Origin: Actinocrinis puniceicyclus
Lineage (GTDB): Bacteria; Actinomycetota; Actinomycetes; Streptomycetales; Catenulisporaceae
Assembly (NCBI RefSeq): GCF_018283645.1
Contig: NZ_JAGSXH010000008.1
Location: forward strand, 1-64,000
Reading direction: 5' to 3'
Length of the DNA stretch: 64,000 nt
The translations under genes and the position numbers were made by a program. The notes below the pieces were generated by a model. That model made no database searches and was not told the DNA's origin. It saw only the letters and a list, made by a program, of their open reading frames with translations. Shown here one piece after another: positions 20,609-28,922 of the stretch (positions within the stretch are counted from its first letter, which is position 1; each line of letters opens with the position of its first letter).

Positions 20609-22120
20609 GTGTCCGAGCCGACCGCGTCAGCCCCCGTCCGTCCCGCAGCCGTCCTGATCCTCGCCGCGGGCGAGGGCAAGCGGATGAGGTCCGCGACTCC
20701 CAAGGTGCTGCACACCCTCTGTGGACGCACCATGCTGGGGCATGTGGTCGCCGCGGCGCGGGAACTCGCACCGGAACGACTGGTGGTGGTCGTGGGGCAC
20801 GGCCGCGAGCAGGTGTCGGCGATGCTGGCGGAAACCGACGCGGCGGCGCTGCCCGTGGTGCAGGAGGTGCAGCACGGTACCGGCCACGCGGTACGCATCG
20901 CGATGGAGGCCATCGCCGCGCAGGGCGCCATCGACGGCACGGTCCTGGTGACGTACGGCGACACGCCGCTGCTGACCGCCGCGACCCTGGACGCACTGGT
21001 GACGGTGCATCAGGAGACCGGCAACGCGGTGACGGTGCTGACCGCGAACGTGCCGGATCCCACGGGATACGGCCGGATCGTGCGCCGGGACGGCGCGGTG
21101 GAGCGGATCGTCGAGCAGCGGGACGCCTCGCCGCAGCAGGCTGCGATCCGGGAGGTCAACTCGGGCGTGTACGCCTTCGACGCGAAGCTGCTGGCGCAGG
21201 GCCTGTCCCGGTTGACCACGGCGAACGCGCAGGGCGAGGAGTACCTGACCGACGTGCTCGGGATCCTGGCCGGGGACGGGCATCGCGTCGGCGCGCTCAC
21301 GGTCGCGGACCATCACGAGATCCTCGGCGCGAACGACCGCGCGCAGTTGGCCCAGCTGCGCCGGATCTTCAACGCGCGGCTGACCGGGCATTGGATGCGT
21401 GAGGGCGTCACCATCGTCGACCCCGACACCACGTGGATCGACGTTCAGGTCGCGCTGGAGCCGGATGTGGTGCTGCTGCCGAACACCCAGCTGTGCGGTG
21501 CGACGCGGATCGCGGTTGGCGCCGAGGTGGGGCCGAACTGCACGCTCACGGACACGGTGGTCGGTTCGGGCGCGCGTGTGACCAACGCCACGACCGAGGG
21601 CGCGGTGATCGGGGAGGCGGCGACCGTCGGTCCGTACACGTACTTGCGGCCCGGCACGCGGCTGGGCCGCAAGGCGAAGGCCGGCGGCTTCGTCGAGATG
21701 AAGAACGCACAGGTCGGCGACGGCTCGAAGGTGCCGCACCTGTCTTACGTCGGGGACGCGACGATCGGCGAGGGCTGCAACATCGGCGCGGGGACGATCA
21801 CGGCGAACTTCGACGGGGTGCGCAAGCACCATACGCGGATCGGCGATCACGTCTTCGTCGGCACGGATACGGTGCTGATCGCGCCGGTGCAGGTGGCCGA
21901 CGGTGCGTTCGTGGCGGCCGGATCGGCGATCACGCAGTGCGTGCCGGCGGGGTCGCTCGCCGTGGCGCGCGGTCGGCAGCGCAACGTCGAAGGCTGGGTG
22001 GAGCGCACTCGTCCGGACACGAAGGCCGCACGGGCCGCGCAGGCCGCGCAGGAGGCACATGCGGCTGCGCAGTCCGCCGAGGCGGGCGAGCCTGCGCAAC
22101 GGGAGGCCGACGATGCGTAG
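20609..22120 (+). CDS. glmU: Bifunctional UDP-N-acetylglucosamine pyrophosphorylase / glucosamine-1-phosphate acetyltransferase
   Basis: 503 aa. The N-terminal uridylyltransferase domain has the nucleotide loop LAAGEGKRMRSATPKVLH (18-35) and YGDTPLL. The C-terminal left-handed beta helix acetyltransferase domain (from about 265) has RPGTRLGRKAKAGGFVEMK and ANFDGVRKHHTRIGD with its catalytic His. It makes UDP-GlcNAc for peptidoglycan. A low-complexity Ala/Glu tail ends the protein. The GTG at 20609 follows CCAGGAGACC. It precedes prs, as in other actinomycetes. Confidence 0.96.
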   Translation: MSEPTASAPVRPAAVLILAAGEGKRMRSATPKVLHTLCGRTMLGHVVAAARELAPERLVVVVGHGREQVSAMLAETDAAALPVVQEVQHGTGHAVRIAMEAIAAQGAIDGTVLVTYGDTPLLTAATLDALVTVHQETGNAVTVLTANVPDPTGYGRIVRRDGAVERIVEQRDASPQQAAIREVNSGVYAFDAKLLAQGLSRLTTANAQGEEYLTDVLGILAGDGHRVGALTVADHHEILGANDRAQLAQLRRIFNARLTGHWMREGVTIVDPDTTWIDVQVALEPDVVLLPNTQLCGATRIAVGAEVGPNCTLTDTVVGSGARVTNATTEGAVIGEAATVGPYTYLRPGTRLGRKAKAGGFVEMKNAQVGDGSKVPHLSYVGDATIGEGCNIGAGTITANFDGVRKHHTRIGDHVFVGTDTVLIAPVQVADGAFVAAGSAITQCVPAGSLAVARGRQRNVEGWVERTRPDTKAARAAQAAQEAHAAAQSAEAGEPAQREADDA

Positions 22121-22405
22121 CCTTATCGGGACAGTCGAGCAGCTGGATGTGTTGTGCCGCGGCTTGGCGCGGCGTCGTGCAATCGGACCTGAATGCACGG
22201 TTGACCACGGGTAAACATGCGGACGATAGCAGCAGTTGTTCTGAGACCATAGGATGAAAGACAAGGCCCGGCTTAGCCGGACGGCCAGGACGAATCGCCC
22301 TCAATCCGCCCAGCGGACCGGGCGCGGATGCCGGGCCGACCGGGTTTCGCGCCGCCGCGCGCAGCCGGATCGGACCGTGGCAGCGACCCCTGGGGAGTGC
22401 GTGCA
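22121..22405. promoter_or_regulatory. glmU-prs intergenic region with possible promoter
   Basis: 285 bp. A TAGGAT at 22250-22255 could be a -10 box for prs, leaving a leader of about 145 nt. Just after it is a small hairpin CCGGC-TTA-GCCGG at 22268-22280. No gene. Confidence 0.45.
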
Positions 22406-23383
22406 GTGACCGGGATCTTGGCGACCGGCCAGAAGAAGCTGATGCTGTTCTCCGGCCGGGCGCACCCGGAACTGGCCCGGCAGGTCGCCCGGGAACTGGG
22501 CGTCGAGCTCGCGCCGACGCGGGCCTTCGACTTCGCCAACGGCGAGATCTACGTTCGCTTCGAGGAGTCGGTGCGCGGCTGTGACGCCTTCGTGCTGCAG
22601 AGCCACACCGCGCCGATCAACCAGTGGATCATGGAGCAGCTGATCATGGTCGACGCGCTCAAGCGCGCCTCGGCCAAGCGGATCACCGTGATCATGCCCT
22701 TCTACGGTTACGCGCGCCAGGACAAGAAGCACCGCGGCCGCGAGCCCATCTCCGCCCGGCTGATGGCGGACCTGTTCAAGCAGGCGGGCGCGGACCGGCT
22801 GATGGCGATCGATCTGCACACGGATCAGATCCAGGGGTACTTCGACGGGCCGGTCGACCACCTGTGGGCGATGCCGCTGCTGGTGAAGTACATCAGGGAG
22901 AACATCGACATCTCCCGGATGACGATCGTGTCCCCGGACGCGGGGCGGGTGAAGGTCGCCGACAAGTGGAGCGACAAGCTCGGCGCACCGATCGCGATCG
23001 TGCACAAGCGCCGGGACATCAACGTGGCGAACCAGGTGTCGGTGCACGAAATCGTCGGTGACATCCGCGGCCGGGTGTGTGTGCTCGTAGACGACATGAT
23101 CGACACCGCCGGCACGATCTGCGCGGCGGCGGAGGCTCTCTACGAGAACGGCGCGGCGGAGGTGATCATCGTCTCGACGCACGCGGTGTTTTCGGGCCCT
23201 GCGATCGACCGGCTGAAGAATTCGCGGGTGAGCCAGGTCATCGTGACGGACACCCTGCCGCTGGCCGAGGAGCAGCGTTTCGACAAGCTGACCGTGCTGT
23301 CCGTCGCCCCGATCGTCGCCCGCGCGATCTCGGAGGTCTTCGAGGACGGGTCGGTCACCTCGATGTTCGAGGGCGACGCGTAG
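22406..23383 (+). CDS. prs: Ribose-phosphate pyrophosphokinase (PRPP synthetase)
   Basis: 325 aa. Two phosphoribosyltransferase-type domains. FANGEIYVRFEESVRG lies in the first; the ATP region is YGYARQDKKHRGREP; the PRPP-binding loop VLVDDMIDTAGT is at 226-237. It makes PRPP from ribose 5-phosphate and ATP for nucleotides, histidine and tryptophan. The GTG start has GGGGAG 8 bases upstream. The TAG stop is followed directly, in the same frame, by a fragment of a secreted-protein domain (next entry). Confidence 0.96.
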   Translation: MTGILATGQKKLMLFSGRAHPELARQVARELGVELAPTRAFDFANGEIYVRFEESVRGCDAFVLQSHTAPINQWIMEQLIMVDALKRASAKRITVIMPFYGYARQDKKHRGREPISARLMADLFKQAGADRLMAIDLHTDQIQGYFDGPVDHLWAMPLLVKYIRENIDISRMTIVSPDAGRVKVADKWSDKLGAPIAIVHKRRDINVANQVSVHEIVGDIRGRVCVLVDDMIDTAGTICAAAEALYENGAAEVIIVSTHAVFSGPAIDRLKNSRVSQVIVTDTLPLAEEQRFDKLTVLSVAPIVARAISEVFEDGSVTSMFEGDA

Positions 23384-23632
23384 CAGTCCTCCGGGAACGT
23401 GACCGCGGTCGTGTTGAACGTGACCGTGACCGCTCCGACCGCGAGCGGCTATCTGACGGTGTATCCGGATGGCGCGCCGCGTCCGACCGTGTCGAACCTG
23501 AATTTCAGCGCGGGAGAGGTGATCCCGAACCTGGTGGTCGTCCCGGTGGTGAACGGCAAGGTGGACTTCTACAACGGCACCGGCGGGAACGTGCACGTCA
23601 TCGCGGATGTGGCGGGCTACTTCTCAAACTGA
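23384..23632 (+). pseudogene. Orphan secreted-protein domain fragment in frame behind prs stop
   Basis: After the prs TAG, the same reading frame continues without a break for 82 codons. From a GTG at 23399 it reads [20 protein letters not shown] and later [16 protein letters not shown] and VIADVAGYF. This motif family occurs as a domain in large exported actinobacterial proteins, usually near the C-terminus. Here there is no signal peptide, no parent gene and only a poor ribosome binding site. The most likely reading is the 3' remnant of a lost gene. A read-through extension of Prs, or a small 77-residue protein, are alternatives. Confidence 0.6.
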
Positions 23633-23874
23633 CCGATCCGCCGCGGCCATCTCGCGCCGCGCGGGCCCGGCCGCGCTCGCCGTAGTCAAGCGGCGTGCGC
23701 GGCTCGGGTAGAATCGGGCGAGTTGCCCGGCGAGGGAGGGACCGAGTATCGGTCCGCTCCGTGATCGACGTGCCGATCGAGATGAGGCGACACGGCGGGC
23801 AGGGCCCGCCTCCGCCTCGGTGTCGAGTTGCGCCAGATCGCCCAGGCTTCCCGATTCCGAGGAGGAGAAAGACC

Positions 23875-24507
23875 GTGTCTGAAGTCCGCATCAGCGCCGA
23901 ACCCCGCGACACCTTCGGCAAGGGCGCCGCGCGCCAGCTGCGCCGCGACGGCAAGATCCCGGCCGTGCTGTACGGCCACAAGGAGGAGCCGGTCCACCTG
24001 GCGCTGCCCGAGCACGAGCTGTTCCTGGCGCTCAAGACCCCGAACGTGCTGCTCAACCTGGACCTGGGCGACCGGCGCCAGCTGGCGCTGCCCAAGGCCG
24101 TGCAGAAGGACCCGGTACGCCGCAGCATCGAGCACGTCGACCTGCTGCTGGTGCGCCGCGGCGAGAAGGTCACCGTCGAGATCCCGATCGTGACGGTCGG
24201 CGACGTGGTGTCCGGCGGCCTGCTGGAGCACACCCTGAACGTGCTCTCGATCGAGGCCGAGGCCACCCACATCCCCGGATCGGTCGAGGTCTCGGTCCAG
24301 GGCCTGGAGATCGGCGGCCAGATCCTGGCCAAGGAGGTCACCCTGCCGCGCGGCGCCGAGCTGGTCACCGACCCGGAACACCTGGTCGTGCACGTGCTGG
24401 CCGCGCCGACCGCGGAGCAGATGGCCGGGACGGGCGCCGAGGCCGAGCCGGAGGCCGGGGCTGGCGAGAGCGAGACCGCCTCGCCCGAGGCGGGCGAAGA
24501 GAGCTGA
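23875..24507 (+). CDS. rplY: 50S ribosomal protein L25, general stress protein Ctc type
   Basis: 210 aa. The N-terminal L25 domain that binds 5S rRNA (1-95, with GKGAARQLRRDGKIPAVLYG) is followed by the TL5/Ctc beta domain (about 100-185) and an acidic Glu/Ala-rich tail. It sits at the 5S rRNA of the large subunit. The GTG start has a strong GGAGGAG. It precedes pth with a strong palindrome in between. Confidence 0.95.
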   Translation: MSEVRISAEPRDTFGKGAARQLRRDGKIPAVLYGHKEEPVHLALPEHELFLALKTPNVLLNLDLGDRRQLALPKAVQKDPVRRSIEHVDLLLVRRGEKVTVEIPIVTVGDVVSGGLLEHTLNVLSIEAEATHIPGSVEVSVQGLEIGGQILAKEVTLPRGAELVTDPEHLVVHVLAAPTAEQMAGTGAEAEPEAGAGESETASPEAGEES

Positions 24508-24525
24508 GCCCGGCAGCACCGGGCC

Positions 24526-24561
24526 GGCGCCGCACCCCGGAACGTTCCGGGGTGCGGCGCC
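24526..24561 (+). terminator. Perfect 36-bp palindrome after L25 gene
   Basis: Arms GGCGCCGCACCCCGGAAC and its exact reverse complement, 18 bp each, meet with no extra bases. It starts 18 bases after the L25 stop and ends 63 bases before pth. Probably a terminator or attenuator hairpin, without a T tract. Confidence 0.75.
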
Positions 24562-24624
24562 GCCGTCTGGACCGCCGCGCGAGCGGCGGGCCGGTTCGTC
24601 GAGGGAAGGGCGCGGGTCGCACAG

Positions 24625-25215
24625 ATGGCGGCGGACAACGCACCATGGCTGGTACTCGGCCTGGGCAATCCCGGGCCGGGTTACGCGGCGACCCGGCACA
24701 ACGCCGGTTTCATGGTGGTGGACCTGCTCGCCGAACGGATGGGCGCCCGGTTCAAGGCGCACCGCGGCGGCGCCGACGTGGTGGAGGGCCGGATCGGCGG
24801 AACCCGGGTGGTGCTGGCGAAACCGAAGTCGTTCATGAACCTCTCCGGCGGCCCGGCCGCCTCGCTGCGGGATTTCTTCAAGGTGCCGGCGGAGCGGATC
24901 GCGGTGGTGCACGACGAACTCGATCTGCCATACGGCACGCTGCGGCTCAAGCGCGGCGGCGGCGACAACGGGCACAACGGCCTGCGCTCGATCAGCAAGT
25001 CGCTGGGTACCCGCGAGTATCTGCGGGTCCGCTTCGGGATCGGCCGCCCGCCGGGCCGGCAGGACCCGGCGGACTTCGTGCTCAAGCCGTTCTCCTCGGC
25101 GGAGAACAAGGAACTGCCGTTCCACGTCGATCGCGCGGCGGACGCGGTCGAGTCGCTGGTCACCGAGAGCCTGGAGGCCGCGCAGAACCGCTACCACCCG
25201 CCGGACGTGCGCTGA
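24625..25215 (+). CDS. pth: Peptidyl-tRNA hydrolase
   Basis: 196 aa, normal family length. [20 protein letters not shown] holds the catalytic His25; SFMNLSGG holds Asn72; [11 protein letters not shown] holds Asp97; [10 protein letters not shown] holds Asn118. It frees tRNA from peptides released by stalled ribosomes. The order L25-pth is typical of actinomycetes. Confidence 0.96.
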   Translation: MAADNAPWLVLGLGNPGPGYAATRHNAGFMVVDLLAERMGARFKAHRGGADVVEGRIGGTRVVLAKPKSFMNLSGGPAASLRDFFKVPAERIAVVHDELDLPYGTLRLKRGGGDNGHNGLRSISKSLGTREYLRVRFGIGRPPGRQDPADFVLKPFSSAENKELPFHVDRAADAVESLVTESLEAAQNRYHPPDVR

Positions 25216-25351
25216 TCCGCCTTCCGCGGGTGACGGCGTGTCAGCGGCGGGGCCGCGCGGACACCGGGCCCGGTTTCGCGGGCGGCCCGAAGGCGGCCGC
25301 CCATCACCGCAGGAGCGCGCGACCGGCCGGTGGATCGCACGCGGTGGGTGC

Positions 25352-25357
25352 GAGGAT
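25352..25357 (+). promoter_or_regulatory. -10-like box of hemL (leaderless)
   Basis: GAGGAT ends 6 bases before the GTG start at 25364. No Shine-Dalgarno sequence for that start, unless GAGGA itself is read as one. Confidence 0.45.
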
Positions 25358-25363
25358 GGTCCG

Positions 25364-26677
25364 GTGAGCTACGACTACGACGCCCCCGAGTCCCAGAAGT
25401 TGTTCGACCGCGCGCAGGTGGTGACGCCGGGCGGGGTGAACTCGCCGGTGCGGGCGTTTCGCGGGGTCGGCGGCACCCCGCGGTTCATGGTGTCCGGCAA
25501 GGGCGCCTATCTCACCGACGCGGACGGCCGCGAGTACGTGGACCTGGTCTGCTCGTGGGGGCCGCTGATCCTCGGACACGCGCACCCGGCCGTGCTTGAG
25601 GCCACCCGCGCCGCGCTGGCGCGCGGCACCTCCTTCGGCACGCCGAGCGAGGGCGAGGTGGCGCTGGCCGAAGCGATCGTGGAGCGGATCGAACCGGTCG
25701 AGCAGGTGCGGCTGGTCTCCTCCGGGACCGAGGCGACGATGTCGGCGATCCGGCTGGCGCGGGGCTTCACCGGCCGCTCGAAGGTGGTGAAGTTCGCGGG
25801 CTGCTACCACGGGCACGTGGACTCGCTGCTGGCCGCCGCCGGGTCCGGGCTCGCCACGCTCGCGCTGCCGGACACCCCGGGAGTGACGGGCGCGCAGGCC
25901 GGGGACACGATCGTGCTGCCCTATAACGACATCGAGGCGGTGCGGGCCGCGTTCGCCGAGTTCGGCGACGAGATCGCCTGCCTGATCACCGAGGCGGCCG
26001 CGGGGAACATGGGCGTGGTCCCGCCGCTGGAGGGCTTCAACGCCGCGCTTCGCGACGTGTGTCACGAGCACGGCGCGCTGTTCGTCTCGGACGAGGTGAT
26101 GACCGGTTTCCGGGCCTCGCGCACCGGCTGGTTCGGCATCGACGGCGTCGCGGCGGACCTGATGACCTTCGGCAAGGTGATGGGCGGCGGTTTCCCGACC
26201 GCGGCGTTCGGCGGACGGGCCGAGGTGATGGCGCGGCTCGCTCCGGCCGGCCCGGTCTACCAGGCCGGGACGCTGTCGGGCAACCCGGTCGCCACGGCCG
26301 CGGGGCTGGCGACGCTGCGCAACTGCACCCCGGAGGTGTACGAGCACTTGCATCGCACCGCCCGGGAGATCGCCGGGCTGGCATCCGAGGCGCTGGCGAA
26401 GGAAGGGCTCGCCCATCGGGTGCAGTTCGCCGGCACGATGTTCTCGATCTTCTTCGCCGAGGAGCCGGTCGTGGACTACGCGGGGGCGAAGCGGCAGGAC
26501 ACCGAGCGGTTCCGGGCCTTCTTCCACGCGATGCTGGCCGAGGGCGTCTATCTGCCGCCGAGCGCGTTCGAGGCCTGGTTCGTATCGGCTGCGCACGACG
26601 GCGGCGCGGTGGACCGCATCGCGGCGGCGCTGCCGGTGGCGGCTCGCGCGGCCGCGGCCGCCACCGCGCGCCGGTGA
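25364..26677 (+). CDS. hemL: Glutamate-1-semialdehyde 2,1-aminomutase
   Basis: 437 aa. Class III aminotransferase fold. [13 protein letters not shown] is at the N-terminus, and the pyridoxal phosphate lysine is Lys271 in [27 protein letters not shown] and [10 protein letters not shown] are further cofactor and substrate motifs. It converts glutamate semialdehyde to 5-aminolevulinate, the first committed tetrapyrrole precursor. Its place just before the cytochrome c assembly genes links heme supply to cytochrome maturation. Confidence 0.96.
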   Translation: MSYDYDAPESQKLFDRAQVVTPGGVNSPVRAFRGVGGTPRFMVSGKGAYLTDADGREYVDLVCSWGPLILGHAHPAVLEATRAALARGTSFGTPSEGEVALAEAIVERIEPVEQVRLVSSGTEATMSAIRLARGFTGRSKVVKFAGCYHGHVDSLLAAAGSGLATLALPDTPGVTGAQAGDTIVLPYNDIEAVRAAFAEFGDEIACLITEAAAGNMGVVPPLEGFNAALRDVCHEHGALFVSDEVMTGFRASRTGWFGIDGVAADLMTFGKVMGGGFPTAAFGGRAEVMARLAPAGPVYQAGTLSGNPVATAAGLATLRNCTPEVYEHLHRTAREIAGLASEALAKEGLAHRVQFAGTMFSIFFAEEPVVDYAGAKRQDTERFRAFFHAMLAEGVYLPPSAFEAWFVSAAHDGGAVDRIAAALPVAARAAAAATARR

Positions 26678-26679
26678 CC

Positions 26680-26704
26680 GTTTCGCGGCAGGCGGGCGCG
26701 AAAC
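26680..26704 (+). terminator. 8-bp inverted repeat after hemL
   Basis: GTTTCGCG and CGCGAAAC around a 9-base loop, 2 bases after the hemL stop and 21 bases before the -10 box of the next gene. It could be a weak terminator or an operator. Confidence 0.45.
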
Positions 26705-26725
26705 CGGCCGTTGCGTTCTCTCGCA

Positions 26726-26731
26726 TAGGAT
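26726..26731 (+). promoter_or_regulatory. -10 box of histidine phosphatase gene (leaderless)
   Basis: TAGGAT ends 7 bases before the ATG at 26739. This favours that ATG over the one at 26730, which overlaps the box. Confidence 0.55.
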
Positions 26732-26738
26732 GCGCGGC

Positions 26739-27404
26739 ATGACGCAGATCGATCCCGGTGTGAAGACCACGGTTCACCTGATGCGACACGGCGAGGTATA
26801 CAACCCGACCGGGATCCTCTACGGCAGGCTGCCCGACTTCCACCTGTCGGAACTCGGTCGCAAGATGGCCGAGCGGGCCGCCGAGTTCTTCGGGGAGCGG
26901 GACATCGTCGCGGTGGTCGCCTCGCCGCTGGATCGGGCGCAGGAGACCGCCGCGCCGATCGCCGCGCGGCTCGGCCTGGAAGTGGGCAGCGACGCGCGGC
27001 TTATCGAGGCCGCGAACTACTTCGAGGGCAAGCGGTTCAGTGTCGGCGACGGGGTGCTCAAGCGGCCGAGCGTGTGGTTTCGGCTGTACAACCCGCTGCG
27101 GCCGTCCTGGGGCGAGCCGTATAAGCACCAGGTGGAGCGGGTCAGCGCGGCGCTGGAAGCGGCCCGGGACAAGGCGGTGGGGCACGAGGCCGTGTGTGTC
27201 AGCCACCAACTGCCGATCTGGGTGACGCGGCTGGCCGCCGAGCACCGTCGGCTGTGGCACGATCCGCGGCGCCGCGAGTGCACGCTGGCCTCGGTGACCT
27301 CGTTCCGCTTCGTCGGCGCGAAGCTGGTGGGGATCGACTACCAGGAGCCGGCGAAGGACCTGCTGCCGCTCAAGAGCACCAAGAAGTTCGTCGCCGGAGC
27401 CTGA
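26739..27404 (+). CDS. Histidine phosphatase (phosphoglycerate mutase-like) family protein
   Basis: 221 aa. The phosphohistidine motif LMRHGEV includes His17; the second catalytic region VSHQLPIW lies near 150, and VASPLDRAQETAAPIA is a further family motif. The superfamily covers phosphatases and mutases of many small substrates, so the substrate is unknown. It is the conserved neighbour between hemL and the cytochrome c biogenesis operon in actinomycetes, but no direct role there is proven. Confidence 0.85.
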   Translation: MTQIDPGVKTTVHLMRHGEVYNPTGILYGRLPDFHLSELGRKMAERAAEFFGERDIVAVVASPLDRAQETAAPIAARLGLEVGSDARLIEAANYFEGKRFSVGDGVLKRPSVWFRLYNPLRPSWGEPYKHQVERVSAALEAARDKAVGHEAVCVSHQLPIWVTRLAAEHRRLWHDPRRRECTLASVTSFRFVGAKLVGIDYQEPAKDLLPLKSTKKFVAGA

Positions 27405-27435
27405 CCCCCGCCGCTTTGCCCGAATAAGCCCGTGC

Positions 27436-27441
27436 GAGACT
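27436..27441 (+). promoter_or_regulatory. -10-like box of cytochrome c assembly operon (leaderless)
   Basis: GAGACT ends 6 bases before the ATG at 27448; no ribosome binding site. Confidence 0.45.
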
Positions 27442-27447
27442 CTTCGC

Positions 27448-28047
27448 ATGGTCGTACCCGAAGCTGTCCGGTCGCGCCGCCGCGCGGCCGCGGCGCTCGT
27501 CTGCGCGTTCATGGGCGCCGCGGTGCTGGCGGGCTGCTCGAACTCCGTCGGCGGGGCCGGCGACACCGGTTACGTCGCCGCGGCCAAGACCGGTGTGACG
27601 AACATCGATCCGGGCCAGCGCGAAGCCGCTCCGACCCTGTCCGGCACGACGCTCGACGGCAAGAAGCTGGCCCTGGCCGACTACCGCGGCAAGGTCGTGG
27701 TGGTCAACGTGTGGGGCTCATGGTGCGCGCCCTGCCGGCTGGAGGCTCCCGCGCTGGAGGAGACTTACCAGAAGTACCAGGCCAAGGGCGTGCAGTTCCT
27801 GGGCATCAACGTGCGCGACACCAACGCCTCGGCGCTCGCGTTCGTCGGCGCCGACGGCCTCACCTATCCGTCGCTGCAAGACCCGGACGAGACGTTGCTG
27901 CTGGCGTTCAAGACCGTCGTGCCGCCGACCGACATCCCCTCCAGCATCATCGTGGACCGCAGCGGCAAGGTCGCGACGCGGATCATCGGCGGCACCACCG
28001 AGCCACAGCTCGCGCAGGCGCTCGACAAGGTCCTGAGCGGGAGCTGA
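27448..28047 (+). CDS. TlpA/ResA-like thiol-disulfide oxidoreductase lipoprotein
   Basis: 199 aa. Lipoprotein signal with lipobox VLAGC (Cys30), then a thioredoxin fold with active site WCAPC (Cys93 and Cys96) and the cis-proline region TDIPSS. Anchored outside the membrane, it would reduce the CxxCH cysteines of apocytochrome c before heme attachment. First of four genes (TlpA, CcdA, ResB, CcsB) forming cytochrome c biogenesis system II. The next gene begins 1 nt after its stop. Confidence 0.93.
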   Translation: MVVPEAVRSRRRAAAALVCAFMGAAVLAGCSNSVGGAGDTGYVAAAKTGVTNIDPGQREAAPTLSGTTLDGKKLALADYRGKVVVVNVWGSWCAPCRLEAPALEETYQKYQAKGVQFLGINVRDTNASALAFVGADGLTYPSLQDPDETLLLAFKTVVPPTDIPSSIIVDRSGKVATRIIGGTTEPQLAQALDKVLSGS

Positions 28048-28048
28048 C

Positions 28049-28888
28049 GTGTCCACCTCGGGTGTCGAATCGCTGATGTACGGCGGCTCGCTGCTGCTGG
28101 CCGCGCCGGTGGCGCTCGCCGCCGGGGCGGTCTCCTTCGCCTCGCCCTGCGTGCTGCCGCTCGTGCCCGGATACCTTTCGTACGTCACCGGGATGTCGGC
28201 GGTCGACGCCCAGGATGTTCAAGCCCGCCGGGCCGCGCAGGCCCTGGCACAGGAAGGGGTTGCGGCGCGGGCGGCCGCCGCCGAGCGGCGCAGGCTGCGC
28301 GGGCGCACGATCCTCGGCGCGGCGTTGTTCGTCCTCGGATTCACCGTGGTGTTCGTGTCCGCCGGCGCGGCCTTCGGTTACGCCGGCTCGGACCTGATCG
28401 TGCATCAGCGTGTGCTTGAGCAGGTGTTCGGCAGCCTGGTGATCCTGCTGGGACTGTTCTTCGCGGGTGCGGTGCCGCAGCGCTGGTCGGGCTGGTTGCA
28501 GCGCGACGTCCGGCTGCATTACCGGCCGGCCGTCGGGTTGGCCGGCGCGCCGCTGCTGGGTGTGGTCTTCGGTATCGGCTGGACCCCGTGCCTCGGCCCG
28601 ACGCTCGCCGCCGTGCAGACGCTGGCCTGGACGCAGGCGTCGGCGGGGCGTGGAGCGTTCCTGTCGGCGGTGTACTGCATCGGCCTGGGGCTGCCCTTCA
28701 TACTGACCGCCGTCGCGTTCCGCCGGGCGATGACCGCCTTCGGCTGGATCAAGCGGCATTACGCCGCGGTGACCCGGGTGGGTGGCGCGATGCTCGTGAT
28801 CGTGGGCGCGGCGATGGTCAGCGGGGTGTGGGATCACCTGCTGCACGTGATGCAGGGATGGTTCCCCGGCTTCAGCCTGCCGCTGTGA
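28049..28888 (+). CDS. ccdA: Cytochrome c biogenesis protein CcdA (electron transfer across membrane)
   Basis: 279 aa with about six or seven membrane spans. The two reactive cysteines are Cys34 in SFASPCVLPLVPGYLSY and Cys181 in GIGWTPCLGPTLA, the CcdA/DsbD pattern. It passes reducing equivalents from cytoplasmic thioredoxin to the extracytoplasmic TlpA/ResA-like protein. A charged loop of about 35 residues (54-86) after the first span is longer than in minimal CcdA proteins. GTG start 1 nt after the upstream stop. Confidence 0.93.
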   Translation: MSTSGVESLMYGGSLLLAAPVALAAGAVSFASPCVLPLVPGYLSYVTGMSAVDAQDVQARRAAQALAQEGVAARAAAAERRRLRGRTILGAALFVLGFTVVFVSAGAAFGYAGSDLIVHQRVLEQVFGSLVILLGLFFAGAVPQRWSGWLQRDVRLHYRPAVGLAGAPLLGVVFGIGWTPCLGPTLAAVQTLAWTQASAGRGAFLSAVYCIGLGLPFILTAVAFRRAMTAFGWIKRHYAAVTRVGGAMLVIVGAAMVSGVWDHLLHVMQGWFPGFSLPL

Positions 28889-28922
28889 GGGCGGGAGAGC
28901 TAGATGATCCGAGGCGGAGAGC

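Noticed and set aside
26730-26738. ATG at 26730 as the start of the histidine phosphatase gene
   Set aside because: That codon overlaps the TAGGAT -10 box; the ATG at 26739 lies 7 bases after it, at the spacing seen for other genes here.
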